This document shows, piece by piece, positions 1 through 5,856 of a stretch of 9,430 nt of DNA. A model generated the notes under the pieces. It ran no database searches and was not told the origin of the DNA. It was given only the letters and a program-made list of their open reading frames with translations. The position numbers and the translations under genes are program-made. Position 1 is the stretch's first letter. Each line of letters opens with the position of its first letter. The stretch is from Dehalococcoidia bacterium UBA3254 (GTDB lineage: Bacteria; Chloroflexota; Dehalococcoidia; Dehalococcoidales; UBA3254). The DNA lies in the NCBI GenBank assembly GCA_002362735.1, contig DEUU01000168.1, forward strand, positions 1 to 9,430. Reading direction: 5' to 3'.

Positions 1-252
1 CGGGAATGGTATACAAAAAGCGATACAACCGTTCATCAGGCCGAATGTAACAATGTCCGGGGGCTGCTGGATGTCCAGCCTGACGGGAATGTTAATTTTT
101 GTATTGATTTTCCGGATTATTCTATAGGAAATGTGATCGAGAGTACTCTGCACCAGATCTGGTACTCGGACAGAGCGAGGAAATTCAGAGAATTGAGGGC
201 TAAAAGAGAGATGCCTGTCTGTTACCGCTGCGCCTCGAAATATCTGGTGTAG
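1..252 (+). CDS. Radical SAM protein, C-terminal SPASM domain (5' partial)
   Basis: Frame 1 is open from the window edge to a TAG at 250-252, giving 83 visible residues. Their cysteine pattern fits a SPASM domain, the C-terminal region of many radical SAM enzymes that binds auxiliary [4Fe-4S] clusters. Visible cysteines are C16, C34 (in NFCIDFPDYSIGN) and the closing pair C74/C77 (PVCYRCASKYL). Between them lies the usual segment IGNVIESTLHQIW...ARKFRELR, which resembles the common 'lGnv.e..l.eiw.s.....r' stretch of this family. The radical SAM core with CX3CX2C would lie upstream of the window, so substrate and pathway cannot be named. Such proteins mature peptides or modify enzymes. The family call is fairly safe; the specific function is unknown. 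Confidence 0.8.
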   Translation, partial: REWYTKSDTTVHQAECNNVRGLLDVQPDGNVNFCIDFPDYSIGNVIESTLHQIWYSDRARKFRELRAKREMPVCYRCASKYLV

Positions 253-273
253 ATTTGGGCACGCAAACTGCCC

Positions 274-302
274 TTGAAAACCTCATTTCCCTGGACTAAC
301 AT
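274..302 (+). promoter_or_regulatory. Candidate sigma70-type promoter for the DUF3795-like gene
   Basis: TTGAAA (274-279) and TAACAT (297-302) are separated by exactly 17 bp, a reasonable vegetative promoter match (5/6 and 4/6). The expected start near 309 would leave a leader of about 24 nt, with the ribosome site GAAGGGGG at 318-325. A short GGGCA/TGCCC hairpin (257-273) just upstream lacks a T tract. The match is by eye only. Confidence 0.4.
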
Positions 303-332
303 TAATTCAAACTAATCGAAGGGGGTTTTGCT

Positions 333-572
333 TTGAAGATCGGTGTGTGCGGAATTGCCTGCGAGAAATGTCCCCGGATGATGAAAAGCCAGTGTCCCAG
401 TGGTCAGGCAGGTTGTCAACCGAGAGATAATAAATTCTGTAAGATCGCTTCCTGTGCCTTCACCAAGAAAGTCCATCTCTGTTTTGAATGCCCTGAATTC
501 CCCTGCGAGACGACGAAGTCCGGTCCCGTCAGCTACGGTTATTGTACTTATATAGCCGGGAAGGCGTCCTGA
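333..572 (+). CDS. Small Cys-rich DUF3795-like protein
   Basis: This is a 79-residue protein with 11 cysteines (C6, C10, C13, C21, C28, C36, C41, C50, C53, C58, C71). The order CGIACEKCP, then CKIASC, then CFECPEFPCE matches the DUF3795 pattern, a family of small putative metal- or Fe-S-binding proteins with no assigned reaction. There is no signal peptide or membrane segment, so it is probably cytosolic. The start is a TTG at 333 preceded by GAAGGGGG at 318-325; no in-frame ATG fits better. It lies 80 bp after a radical SAM/SPASM gene on the same strand and converges with the response regulator gene, with only 10 bp between their stop codons. A metal-binding role is inferred from the cysteines; the function is unknown. 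Confidence 0.75.
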   Translation: MKIGVCGIACEKCPRMMKSQCPSGQAGCQPRDNKFCKIASCAFTKKVHLCFECPEFPCETTKSGPVSYGYCTYIAGKAS

Positions 573-582
573 CATCGAAGTA

Positions 583-1290
583 TTAAGCTGTTGAGTTAAA
601 CTCCTTGAACCGGTAACCGAGGCCCCGTTCGCTGATAATATAAACGGGATTTTTGGGATCCTTCTCAATTTTCTGCCGCAGATAGGTGATATATAGCCGT
701 ACGTACTGGTCTTCATCGCGGTATTCCGGCCCCCAGACCCGGGATAAGAGCGTTTCATGGGTGAGGAGCTTCCCGGCATTTGAGACTAACTGGTACAGCA
801 GCCGGTATTCCGTAGCCCTTAATCTGACTTCTTTGCCTCGTACCCATACTCTACGTTTCTCAAAATCAATCTTCAGGTCATCGTCCACCACAATGATAGT
901 CTTACGGTTGTTAGATTCCGGCTCCGTACGGCGCAAAACCGCTTTGATCCGTGATACCAGTTCGCGCGGGCTGAAAGGTTTAGTAATATAATCATCAGCA
1001 CCAAGATCGAGCCCGTGGACCCGGTCCTGTTCCTCCCCTTTCACACTTAAAAAAATTACCGGGACTGAGGAGATTTCGCGAATCTTCGTCAGTGCTTCAA
1101 ATCCGTCCATATCCGGCATCATAATATCCAAAATTACCAGATCCGGTATTTCTCTGGTTACTTTCTCTAATGCCTGGTAGCCGTCGGAAGCGCTGCTAAC
1201 GGCAAAACCCTCCAGCTCCAGGTTCATTCTTATAAACTGGACCGTCCGGGGTTCGTCGTCTACCACCAGTATTTTAGTTTGTGCAGCCAT
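583..1290 (-). CDS. OmpR/PhoB-family response regulator, KdpE-like output domain
   Basis: This 235-residue two-component regulator has an N-terminal receiver domain (about 5-120) with acidic pocket D11/D12, phosphoacceptor D55 (LVILDIMMPDMDG), switch serine S82 and K104 (ITKPF). A winged-helix DNA-binding domain follows (about 135-230: LRATEYRLLYQL, the recognition-helix region, and a wing ending ERGLGYRF). The WGPEY motif and the YVRLYITYLRQKIE segment resemble KdpE-type regulators, but no kdp genes are present, so the target is not K+ transport by default. The start is the ATG at 1290, one base after the TGA of the upstream kinase gene, with AAAGGA (minus strand, 1301-1306) as ribosome site. 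A longer frame from 1392 would overlap the kinase by 100 bp and add unrelated residues before the receiver fold. It is very likely cotranscribed with the kinase and phosphorylated by it. Confidence 0.93.
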   Translation of the reverse strand: MAAQTKILVVDDEPRTVQFIRMNLELEGFAVSSASDGYQALEKVTREIPDLVILDIMMPDMDGFEALTKIREISSVPVIFLSVKGEEQDRVHGLDLGADDYITKPFSPRELVSRIKAVLRRTEPESNNRKTIIVVDDDLKIDFEKRRVWVRGKEVRLRATEYRLLYQLVSNAGKLLTHETLLSRVWGPEYRDEDQYVRLYITYLRQKIEKDPKNPVYIISERGLGYRFKEFNSTA

Positions 1291-1291
1291 A

Positions 1292-2857
1292 TCAGCACTT
1301 TCCTTTGACTGACAAATTACTATCAATCGGTAGTGTGAAGGAAAACTCGGAGCCTTTTCCCGGCTCGCTTTTAACTTCCAGCGTACCTCCATGAGCCTCG
1401 ACTATGGACTTACAGATATAAAGCCCCAAACCCGTCCCCTGGATTTTCCGGGACTGCCCTTTGTCCAGGCGATGGAACCTTTTAAATAGATATTCCATGT
1501 CCTCAGCAGCAATCCCGATACCCTGGTCTGCAACTGTCACAAATATCTGGTTTTCTTTTTGTTTTCCCGTGATAGTCACTTTTCCTCCGTGGGGAGAATA
1601 TTTCACGGCATTTTCAATCAGATTAGTTAAAACCTGCTCCAGAAGCTGAGGTTCAACCATTACCATCGGAAAGTCAGGAACAAAATCGATTAAGAACCGG
1701 TGATTACTGGTTAGATTAGCCAGACGACGCACCACTTTTTGGGCAACTGAAATTAAACATACCGCTTCTTTTTCCAGCTTCATGGCTCCCGCACTGAGCC
1801 GGGAAGCCAGTAGTAATTTTTTCATAACTTCGCTTAGGCGGTCGCTTTCTTCTTCAATGACCTGAAGTCCCTGCCTCATGGTCTCTGCATCCCATTTACC
1901 ATCTGTCCGGCTTAGAGTATTGGTATAACCCTTGATGATGGTCAGAGGTGTCTGAAGCTCATGTCCCAGCATGGAAAGAATCGTCTCCCGAAAATTTTCC
2001 ATTTCCCGTAATCTGGAGATGTTACGAACGTTGACCACGGCATTGATCGGTTTACCTTCTGCTGACCGTACAATTGAGTAAATCATCGCCACATCTACGG
2101 TTTTACCTTCTTTAGCACGAATCGTCCCTATCTGTTCAAAGGCATTCTTATCTTCAGTCGAACTCATCAACATTGGACACTGGATGTTACAGAGATTCTT
2201 GTTATCCTGATCAGTAAAATTCAGGACCTTGAAACATTCCTTTCCCAGCACTTCTTTTCTGAGAAATCCCGTCATTTTTTCCATCGCAGAATTGAAACCC
2301 AGAATGCGGCAACGTGAGTCTATACTCATGATTCCGTCAGCACTGTTTTCCAGAACGGACTCGATTCTCTGCTTCTCCTCGGCAAGGAGATAAGCTAACT
2401 TGGCATTCTGTACCGCCACGGCTCCTTGCTCGGCATAGTCTACCAGGAACGACTGGTCAGTACCGTTAAAGGCCTTACCATTCGCGGGACGCAGCACATA
2501 GATCAGCCCGATGGACTTCCCACCGATTTTCAAGGGCAGCGCCAGAATTGGATTTAGTTTCACACCTTCACAGGAGGCAGGCAAAACCCGGCCCGGCCAG
2601 AGGTTGGAAAGGAGGCTGTAGCTGACCCGGCTTTCTGCAAGATCAGGGATAGCTTCGCCCAATAACGGATTGAATAAAGCAAGAGCTTCAGTATCCAATC
2701 CAAACGACGCACTGATCATAAAACGATTTTCCGCTTCGTTCCAGACCGCCACCACTCCTGCGCTGCTTTCGAGCGTCTTAACAGCATTCTTCAAAATCAA
2801 TTTTAAAGTCGCTTCAATATCCAAATTTTCCAGAGATATTCGTGGTATCCGGATCAT
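1292..2857 (-). CDS. Soluble sensor histidine kinase (GAF-PAS-HisKA-HATPase)
   Basis: This 521-residue kinase has no transmembrane segment or signal peptide, so it should sense a cytoplasmic cue. Domains in order are a GAF-like region (about 10-155), a PAS domain (about 165-285), HisKA with phosphorylated H299 (LGHELQTPL), and HATPase_c (about 400-512). The ATPase domain has the N box [10 protein letters not shown] (412-421), G1 box DQGIGI (444-449), F box FKRFHR (458-463) and G2 box GTGLGL (474-479), so it looks catalytically complete. The PAS domain holds three closely placed cysteines, C208, C223 and C227 (CNIQCP), a possible redox or metal site. The ATG at 2857 has GAGGAAA nine bases upstream (minus strand, 2867-2873). 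The gene is followed, one base after its stop, by its response regulator. The signal sensed is unknown. Confidence 0.93.
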   Translation of the reverse strand: MIRIPRISLENLDIEATLKLILKNAVKTLESSAGVVAVWNEAENRFMISASFGLDTEALALFNPLLGEAIPDLAESRVSYSLLSNLWPGRVLPASCEGVKLNPILALPLKIGGKSIGLIYVLRPANGKAFNGTDQSFLVDYAEQGAVAVQNAKLAYLLAEEKQRIESVLENSADGIMSIDSRCRILGFNSAMEKMTGFLRKEVLGKECFKVLNFTDQDNKNLCNIQCPMLMSSTEDKNAFEQIGTIRAKEGKTVDVAMIYSIVRSAEGKPINAVVNVRNISRLREMENFRETILSMLGHELQTPLTIIKGYTNTLSRTDGKWDAETMRQGLQVIEEESDRLSEVMKKLLLASRLSAGAMKLEKEAVCLISVAQKVVRRLANLTSNHRFLIDFVPDFPMVMVEPQLLEQVLTNLIENAVKYSPHGGKVTITGKQKENQIFVTVADQGIGIAAEDMEYLFKRFHRLDKGQSRKIQGTGLGLYICKSIVEAHGGTLEVKSEPGKGSEFSFTLPIDSNLSVKGKC

Positions 2858-2879
2858 GGATCTTCATTTCCTCAAATTC

Positions 2880-2923
2880 TTAACAATTTTCTATTAATTT
2901 TCTAATGTAATTCTAACACTTTA
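2880..2923. promoter_or_regulatory. Four hexamers phased at 11 bp: candidate OmpR/PhoB-type operator
   Basis: On the plus strand TTAACA (2880), CTATTA (2891), CTAATG (2902) and CTAACA (2913) recur at exactly 11-bp intervals, separated by AT-rich 5-bp spacers. Tandem 11-bp-phased half-sites are typical of OmpR/PhoB-family regulators, and TTAACA-like hexamers resemble the PhoP boxes of Bacillus. The array lies just upstream of the ribosome site of the two-component operon, in the gap shared with the divergent zinc-ribbon gene. It could serve autoregulation by the adjacent regulator or control the divergent gene. The spacing is seen directly; the binding is inferred. A possible minus-strand -10 (TATAAG, 2932 to 2927) lies immediately beyond the array. 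Confidence 0.45.
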
Positions 2924-3033
2924 TGCCTTATATTGTTGTTAGCAAACAAAAGGTTAGACTGCTAAAACGCAAAAAAAATGACTTTCGAGCACGTTATAAG
3001 CAATCAAGTCAAATTTAAATGAGGAGGGGCAAG

Positions 3034-3234
3034 ATGAAAAGAGGAGGATTTGTCCAGAGAACAAAGTGCCCTAAGTGTGGTGGAAATATTTATCTCGATG
3101 CCGATTTCTACGGTTGGTACGAAGAATGTCTTCAGTGTGGTTATACCAAAAACATGGAGAAAGTAAGCCGGGTAGATCTAAATACCGGAGATAAATATTT
3201 GGCCGAGCCATATGAAGAGCCGGCTCAACCCTGA
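3034..3234 (+). CDS. Small zinc-ribbon protein
   Basis: This 66-residue protein has two Cys pairs, C12/C15 (CPKCGGN) and C32/C35 (CLQCGY), spaced as a rubredoxin-like zinc ribbon. Between them lies IYLDADFYGWYEE, an aromatic and acidic segment. The C-terminus is acidic and Pro-rich (AEPYEEPAQP). The fold suggests binding of one zinc ion and perhaps a nucleic acid or protein partner; no enzymatic motif is visible. I chose the ATG at 3034 over the in-frame ATG at 3019 because the strong site GAGGAGGGG (3021-3029) overlaps the upstream ATG and is correctly spaced for 3034. It is divergent from the kinase gene and lies 169 bp before the FmdB-groESL group. Function unknown. Confidence 0.75.
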   Translation: MKRGGFVQRTKCPKCGGNIYLDADFYGWYEECLQCGYTKNMEKVSRVDLNTGDKYLAEPYEEPAQP

Positions 3235-3292
3235 TGTAATGGGAAAGGAGGAAATTTACCGCAAATTAAGATCAAGACTTATTTAAAACGAC

Positions 3293-3359
3293 CAGAAATG
3301 TTGCAGAGCAGATTCAAATTTTATAAACTAATTGAGGTGTTGGATCTGCAACATTTCTG
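3293..3359. repeat. Perfect 15-bp inverted repeat with 37-nt structured loop
   Basis: The arm CAGAAATGTTGCAGA (3293-3307) is the exact reverse complement of 3345-3359. The 37-nt loop can form a weaker inner stem between TCAAATT (3314-3320) and AATTGA (3330-3335). The element fills most of the 169-bp gap between the zinc-ribbon gene and the FmdB-family gene, and a T-rich stretch (TGTTAATTGTTTTT, about 3359-3370) follows the right arm. It may be a long-loop terminator, a leader RNA structure for the fmdB-groESL unit, or a paired protein-binding site. It is not CIRCE (TTAGCACTC-N9-GAGTGCTAA). The rest of the gap holds an orphan AAAGGAGG at 3244-3251 with no usable start codon. Confidence 0.6.
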
Positions 3360-3403
3360 TTAATTGTTTTTCAGGCTTATTGATAAAATATATGGAGGAA
3401 TAG

Positions 3404-3697
3404 ATGCCACTTTACGAGTACGAGTGTGGAAAATGCGCCCACAGGTTTGAATTAAGGAAGAGTTTTAGCGAAGGTGCCAGTGCCGTGTGTCCGCTCTGCG
3501 ATAGTGTAGCCGAGCGTGTATTTGCTCCGGTACCCATCGTTTTCAAAGGCTCCGGATTTTATGTTACCGACTACAGGAAGGATCATGGGACCCCGGAAAG
3601 CAAGACCGAATGTAAAACTGAATGTAAAACTGAATGCAAGACCGAATGTAAAACAGACAAAGCTTCAGGCTGCAGCAATCCAACCCGCAAAAACTAA
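3404..3697 (+). CDS. FmdB-family zinc-ribbon protein with Cys-rich repeat tail
   Basis: The first 55 or so of 97 residues match the FmdB/CxxC_CxxC_SSSS putative regulatory family. It begins MPLYEYECGKCAHRFE, with metal-binding pairs C8/C11 and C29/C32 (CPLCDS), then VFAPVPIVFKGSGFYVTDY. The name derives from a protein once linked to formamidase regulation; the molecular role is unproven. The tail is unusual: KTEC occurs four times in tandem (residues 67-82), encoded by 12-bp repeats at 3602-3649, then KTDKASGCSN. This adds five cysteines beyond the zinc ribbon. The ribosome site GGAGG is at 3394-3398. The gene lies 39 bp before groES on the same strand, so it may be cotranscribed with the chaperonin genes. 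Confidence 0.85.
   Translation: MPLYEYECGKCAHRFELRKSFSEGASAVCPLCDSVAERVFAPVPIVFKGSGFYVTDYRKDHGTPESKTECKTECKTECKTECKTDKASGCSNPTRKN
3602..3649 (+). repeat. 12-bp tandem repeat, four copies, coding KTEC
   Basis: Four tandem 12-bp units (AAGACCGAATGT and variants, 3602-3613, 3614-3625, 3626-3637, 3638-3649) encode Lys-Thr-Glu-Cys each. Differences are confined to third codon positions (aag/aaa, acc/act, tgt/tgc), consistent with selection on the peptide or drift after duplication. A degenerate fifth unit (aaa aca gac) follows. Copy number could vary by slippage without breaking the frame. Confidence 0.85.
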
Positions 3698-3736
3698 AAA
3701 CCAATTATAATTATTTAAGGAGGAGACTCATTTTTT

Positions 3737-4093
3737 ATGGAAAAACTCGCACCTCTGGGAAATAATGTCATTGTTAAACCAGTAGATGAAGAAACGATCA
3801 GCAAAGGCGGCATCATTATTCCGGATACTGCTAAAGAAAAACCTCACGAGGGTGAAATAATCGCCGCCGGACCCGGCAAAGTCAATAAAGCCGGGAAATT
3901 GCTTCCTATGGATGTAAAAGTAGGTGACCGCGTAATATATGCCAAATACACCGGTTCAGAAATTAAGATCGCTAATGAAAAATATTTAATTATGCCTGAG
4001 AGTGATATCCTGGCAATTAAAAAGTCTCAGGGTGGTGCCAGGGCCGCCACTCTTTCAACCGGCAAAAAATCGAGGAGGAAGCAAAATGACTAA
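3737..4093 (+). CDS. groES: Co-chaperonin GroES with basic C-terminal extension
   Basis: GroES forms the heptameric cap of GroEL in the cytosol. The family features are clear: an N-terminal beta strand (LAPLGNNVIVKPVDEE), the mobile loop with the GroEL-binding hydrophobic tripeptide in SKGGIIIPD (about 22-30), EGEIIAAGPGK, the KVGDRVIYAKYTGSEIK segment and the closing YLIMPESDILAI (83-94). Typical GroES ends near here, at about 95 residues; this one has 118, adding a tail rich in Lys, Arg, Gly and Ser (KKSQGGARAATLSTGKKSRRKQND, 95-118). The tail coincides with the DNA carrying the groEL ribosome site, so it may partly be a by-product of the 8-bp overlap with groEL. The start ATG follows AAGGAGGAG (3717-3725), spaced slightly long at 11 nt. 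No CIRCE element lies upstream. Confidence 0.95.
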   Translation: MEKLAPLGNNVIVKPVDEETISKGGIIIPDTAKEKPHEGEIIAAGPGKVNKAGKLLPMDVKVGDRVIYAKYTGSEIKIANEKYLIMPESDILAIKKSQGGARAATLSTGKKSRRKQND

Positions 4094-5702
4094 AGAACTG
4101 GCTTTCAGTGAAGAAGGCAGAAAGTATTTTAAGAAAGGTGTCGACACTCTGGCCGGCGCTGTTAGAGTGACTCTTGGTCCCCGGGGAAGGAACGTGGCCC
4201 TGGATAAAAAATGGGGGGCTCCGGATACCACTCACGATGGCAACACGGTGGCTCAGGATATCTCCCTGGAACACAATTTTACCAATATGGGTGCGTCTAT
4301 AATCAAAGAAGCCGCCAAGAAGACCAGCGATGAAGTTGGAGACGGAACTACCACATCGACAATTCTCGCCCAGGCTATGATCCGCGAAGGATTTAAAAAC
4401 ATTGCGGCTGGTTCGGAATCGTTAGGATTAAAACGGGGAATCGAGAAAGCCACCATCGCTATTATTAACGAGTTAAAATCGATGGCCAAGCCGGTGAGCA
4501 CCCGAGAAGAAATGACCAAAGTAGCCACCATCACTTCTCATGACCCTGAAATCGGTAATATTCTCGGGGAAATCATGTATCGGGTCGGTAAAGAAGGAAT
4601 AATAACAGTTGAAGATGGCAAAGGCATCGGCCTAGAAGTTGAGTTTACCAAAGGCATGGAATTCGATCGAGGCTATATCAGCCCTTATTTCGTTACCGAT
4701 ACCCAGAAAATGATTGTGGCTATAGATGATCCTTATATTTTAATTACCGATAAAAAACTGGAATCGGTTGCAGATATCCTGCCAGCATTGGAAAAAATCG
4801 CCGCTGTCAGCAAGAACATCCTGATCATCGCCGATGATGTGGAGAAGGAAGCTCTGGCTGCCCTGGTCGTTAACAAGCTGAAAGGAACCCTTAATTGTCT
4901 GGCGGTTAAAGCCCCGGCATTCGGCGACCGCAGGAAGGCGATGCTGGAAGATATTGCTATTCTTACTGGTGGTCAGGTCATTACCGAAGAGAGAGGTCGC
5001 AGGCTGGATTCAGTTACCCTTGAGGACCTCGGGCGCGCCCGCCGTGTAGAAGCAGATAAAGACAACACCGCCATTATTGAGGGTAAGGGCAGTCCGGAAG
5101 CTCTCCAGGCACGTATTAAACATATCAAAGGTGAAATTACGGAAGTCCAATCCGACTATGAGAAAGAAAAGCTACAGGAAAGACTGGCGAAGATGGCGGG
5201 AGGAGTCGGCATCATCAAAGTTGGAGCACCCACTGAAGCCGAGATGAAAGAGAAGAAAACTCGAGTCCGCGGAGCTCTGGCGGCAACCAAAGCCGCCGCT
5301 GAAGAGGGAATTCTCCCGGGCGGAGGCATCTCTCTGATTAATGCTGCTAAAGCGTTAGATAAACTTAAGCTTACTGGTGATGAGTTGACCGGTGCCAATG
5401 TTGTGCGAAAAGCGGTTGAAGAACCATTGAAGCAGTTAGCCCGTAACTCCGGACAGGATGGAGGAGTAGTACTGGCCAGAGTTAAGGAAATGAAACCGGG
5501 TTTCGGATTTGATGTCATAAGAGAAGAATATGTGAATATGGAAGAACACGGCATCGTAGACCCTCTGAAAGTAACGCGCATTGGCTTACAGAATGCCGCC
5601 AGCGTGGCATCTATGGCCCTGATTACTGAAGCCCTGGTGACTGACAGACCGGAGGACAAGAAAGCCTCGATGGCAGCTATGCCTCAAATGCCTCCTATGT
5701 AG
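4086..5702 (+). CDS. groEL: Chaperonin GroEL lacking the usual catalytic aspartate
   Basis: This 538-residue group I chaperonin has equatorial, intermediate and apical domains throughout. Conserved parts are LGPRGRNV (30-37), the nucleotide aspartates D51 (HDG) and D86 (GDGTTT, 85-90), VGKEGIITVEDG, FDRGYISPYF, apical substrate-site residues in LPALEKI and EALAALVVN, AFGDRRKAMLEDIA, PGGG (411-414) and GIVDPLKVTR. The segment that reads RVEDAL in E. coli reads RVRGAL here, so catalytic D398 corresponds to G396. The near-universal DGV after D52 is DGN. The C-terminus is a short MAAMPQMPPM instead of a GGM tail. The ATG at 4086 has GAGGAGG (4072-4078) and overlaps groES by 8 bp; the in-frame ATG at 4002 lies deep inside groES and would add non-homologous residues. 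Folding function is expected, but ATP hydrolysis may be slow or altered. Confidence 0.96.
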   Translation: MTKELAFSEEGRKYFKKGVDTLAGAVRVTLGPRGRNVALDKKWGAPDTTHDGNTVAQDISLEHNFTNMGASIIKEAAKKTSDEVGDGTTTSTILAQAMIREGFKNIAAGSESLGLKRGIEKATIAIINELKSMAKPVSTREEMTKVATITSHDPEIGNILGEIMYRVGKEGIITVEDGKGIGLEVEFTKGMEFDRGYISPYFVTDTQKMIVAIDDPYILITDKKLESVADILPALEKIAAVSKNILIIADDVEKEALAALVVNKLKGTLNCLAVKAPAFGDRRKAMLEDIAILTGGQVITEERGRRLDSVTLEDLGRARRVEADKDNTAIIEGKGSPEALQARIKHIKGEITEVQSDYEKEKLQERLAKMAGGVGIIKVGAPTEAEMKEKKTRVRGALAATKAAAEEGILPGGGISLINAAKALDKLKLTGDELTGANVVRKAVEEPLKQLARNSGQDGGVVLARVKEMKPGFGFDVIREEYVNMEEHGIVDPLKVTRIGLQNAASVASMALITEALVTDRPEDKKASMAAMPQMPPM

Positions 5703-5719
5703 AATTAACATTAATAGAG

Positions 5720-5754
5720 AAAAGCGCTGCAAGGACAAATCTTGCAGCGCTTTT
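5720..5754 (+). terminator. Intrinsic terminator after groEL
   Basis: A 14-bp perfect stem (AAAAGCGCTGCAAG, 5720-5733, with its complement at 5741-5754) encloses a 7-nt loop (GACAAAT) and is followed by a T run (TTTTT at 5751-5755). It begins 18 bp after the groEL stop and separates the chaperonin unit from the TetR-ABC unit. Confidence 0.93.
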
Positions 5755-5804
5755 TAGTTTCATCCCACCCTGATTTCACCTTAATTAATCCTCGATTTTC
5801 CTAC

Positions 5805-5833
5805 TTGACACAACTCCCTTTACTTAATACAAT
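5805..5833 (+). promoter_or_regulatory. Near-consensus sigma70 promoter of the TetR-ABC operon
   Basis: TTGACA (5805-5810) is a perfect -35 and TACAAT (5828-5833) a 5/6 -10, separated by 17 bp. The predicted start near 5840 falls inside the palindrome at 5833-5856, so bound repressor would block polymerase. The coding start at 5873 leaves a leader of about 33 nt. Confidence 0.85.
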
Positions 5834-5856
5834 AATGAATGAACGTTCATTCATTA
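5833..5856. promoter_or_regulatory. 24-bp perfect palindromic operator for the TetR-family repressor
   Basis: The half-site TAATGAATGAAC (5833-5844) is followed directly by its exact reverse complement (5845-5856), centred on AACGTT. Size and symmetry fit a TetR-family dimer or dimer pair, and GAATGAACGTTCATTC-type sites are known for regulators of this family. The site begins at the last base of the -10 box and covers the expected transcription start, 17 bp before the regulator gene. Autorepression, with control of the downstream ABC genes, is the simplest reading. Confidence 0.88.

Noticed and set aside
257..273. GGGCA-N7-TGCCC hairpin after the SPASM gene
   Set aside because: A 5-bp stem without a T tract is too weak to call a terminator.
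1291..1392. Extended N-terminus of the response regulator
   Set aside because: It would overlap the kinase gene and place 34 unrelated residues before the receiver domain; the ATG at 1290 has its own ribosome site.
3244..3251. Perfect AAAGGAGG ribosome site in the gap after the zinc-ribbon gene
   Set aside because: No ATG, GTG or TTG lies at usable spacing, and the frames from the nearby positions stop within about ten codons. Possibly a relic of a lost small gene; not called.
3334..3363. Possible leader peptide: TTG start after GAGGTG, reading LDLQHFC and then stop
   Set aside because: Only seven codons with a TTG start, and it falls in the loop and right arm of the inverted repeat, so the RBS-like bases are explained by that element.
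3384..3389. TAAAAT -10-like box directly before the FmdB-family gene
   Set aside because: A start from it would fall on the ribosome site, and no -35 lies at suitable distance.
5156..5659. Long minus-strand open frame (167 codons) inside groEL
   Set aside because: It is antisense to a well-conserved coding region, is rich in Ser, Ala and Pro as expected from reverse reading of GroEL codons, and has no ribosome site or family resemblance.
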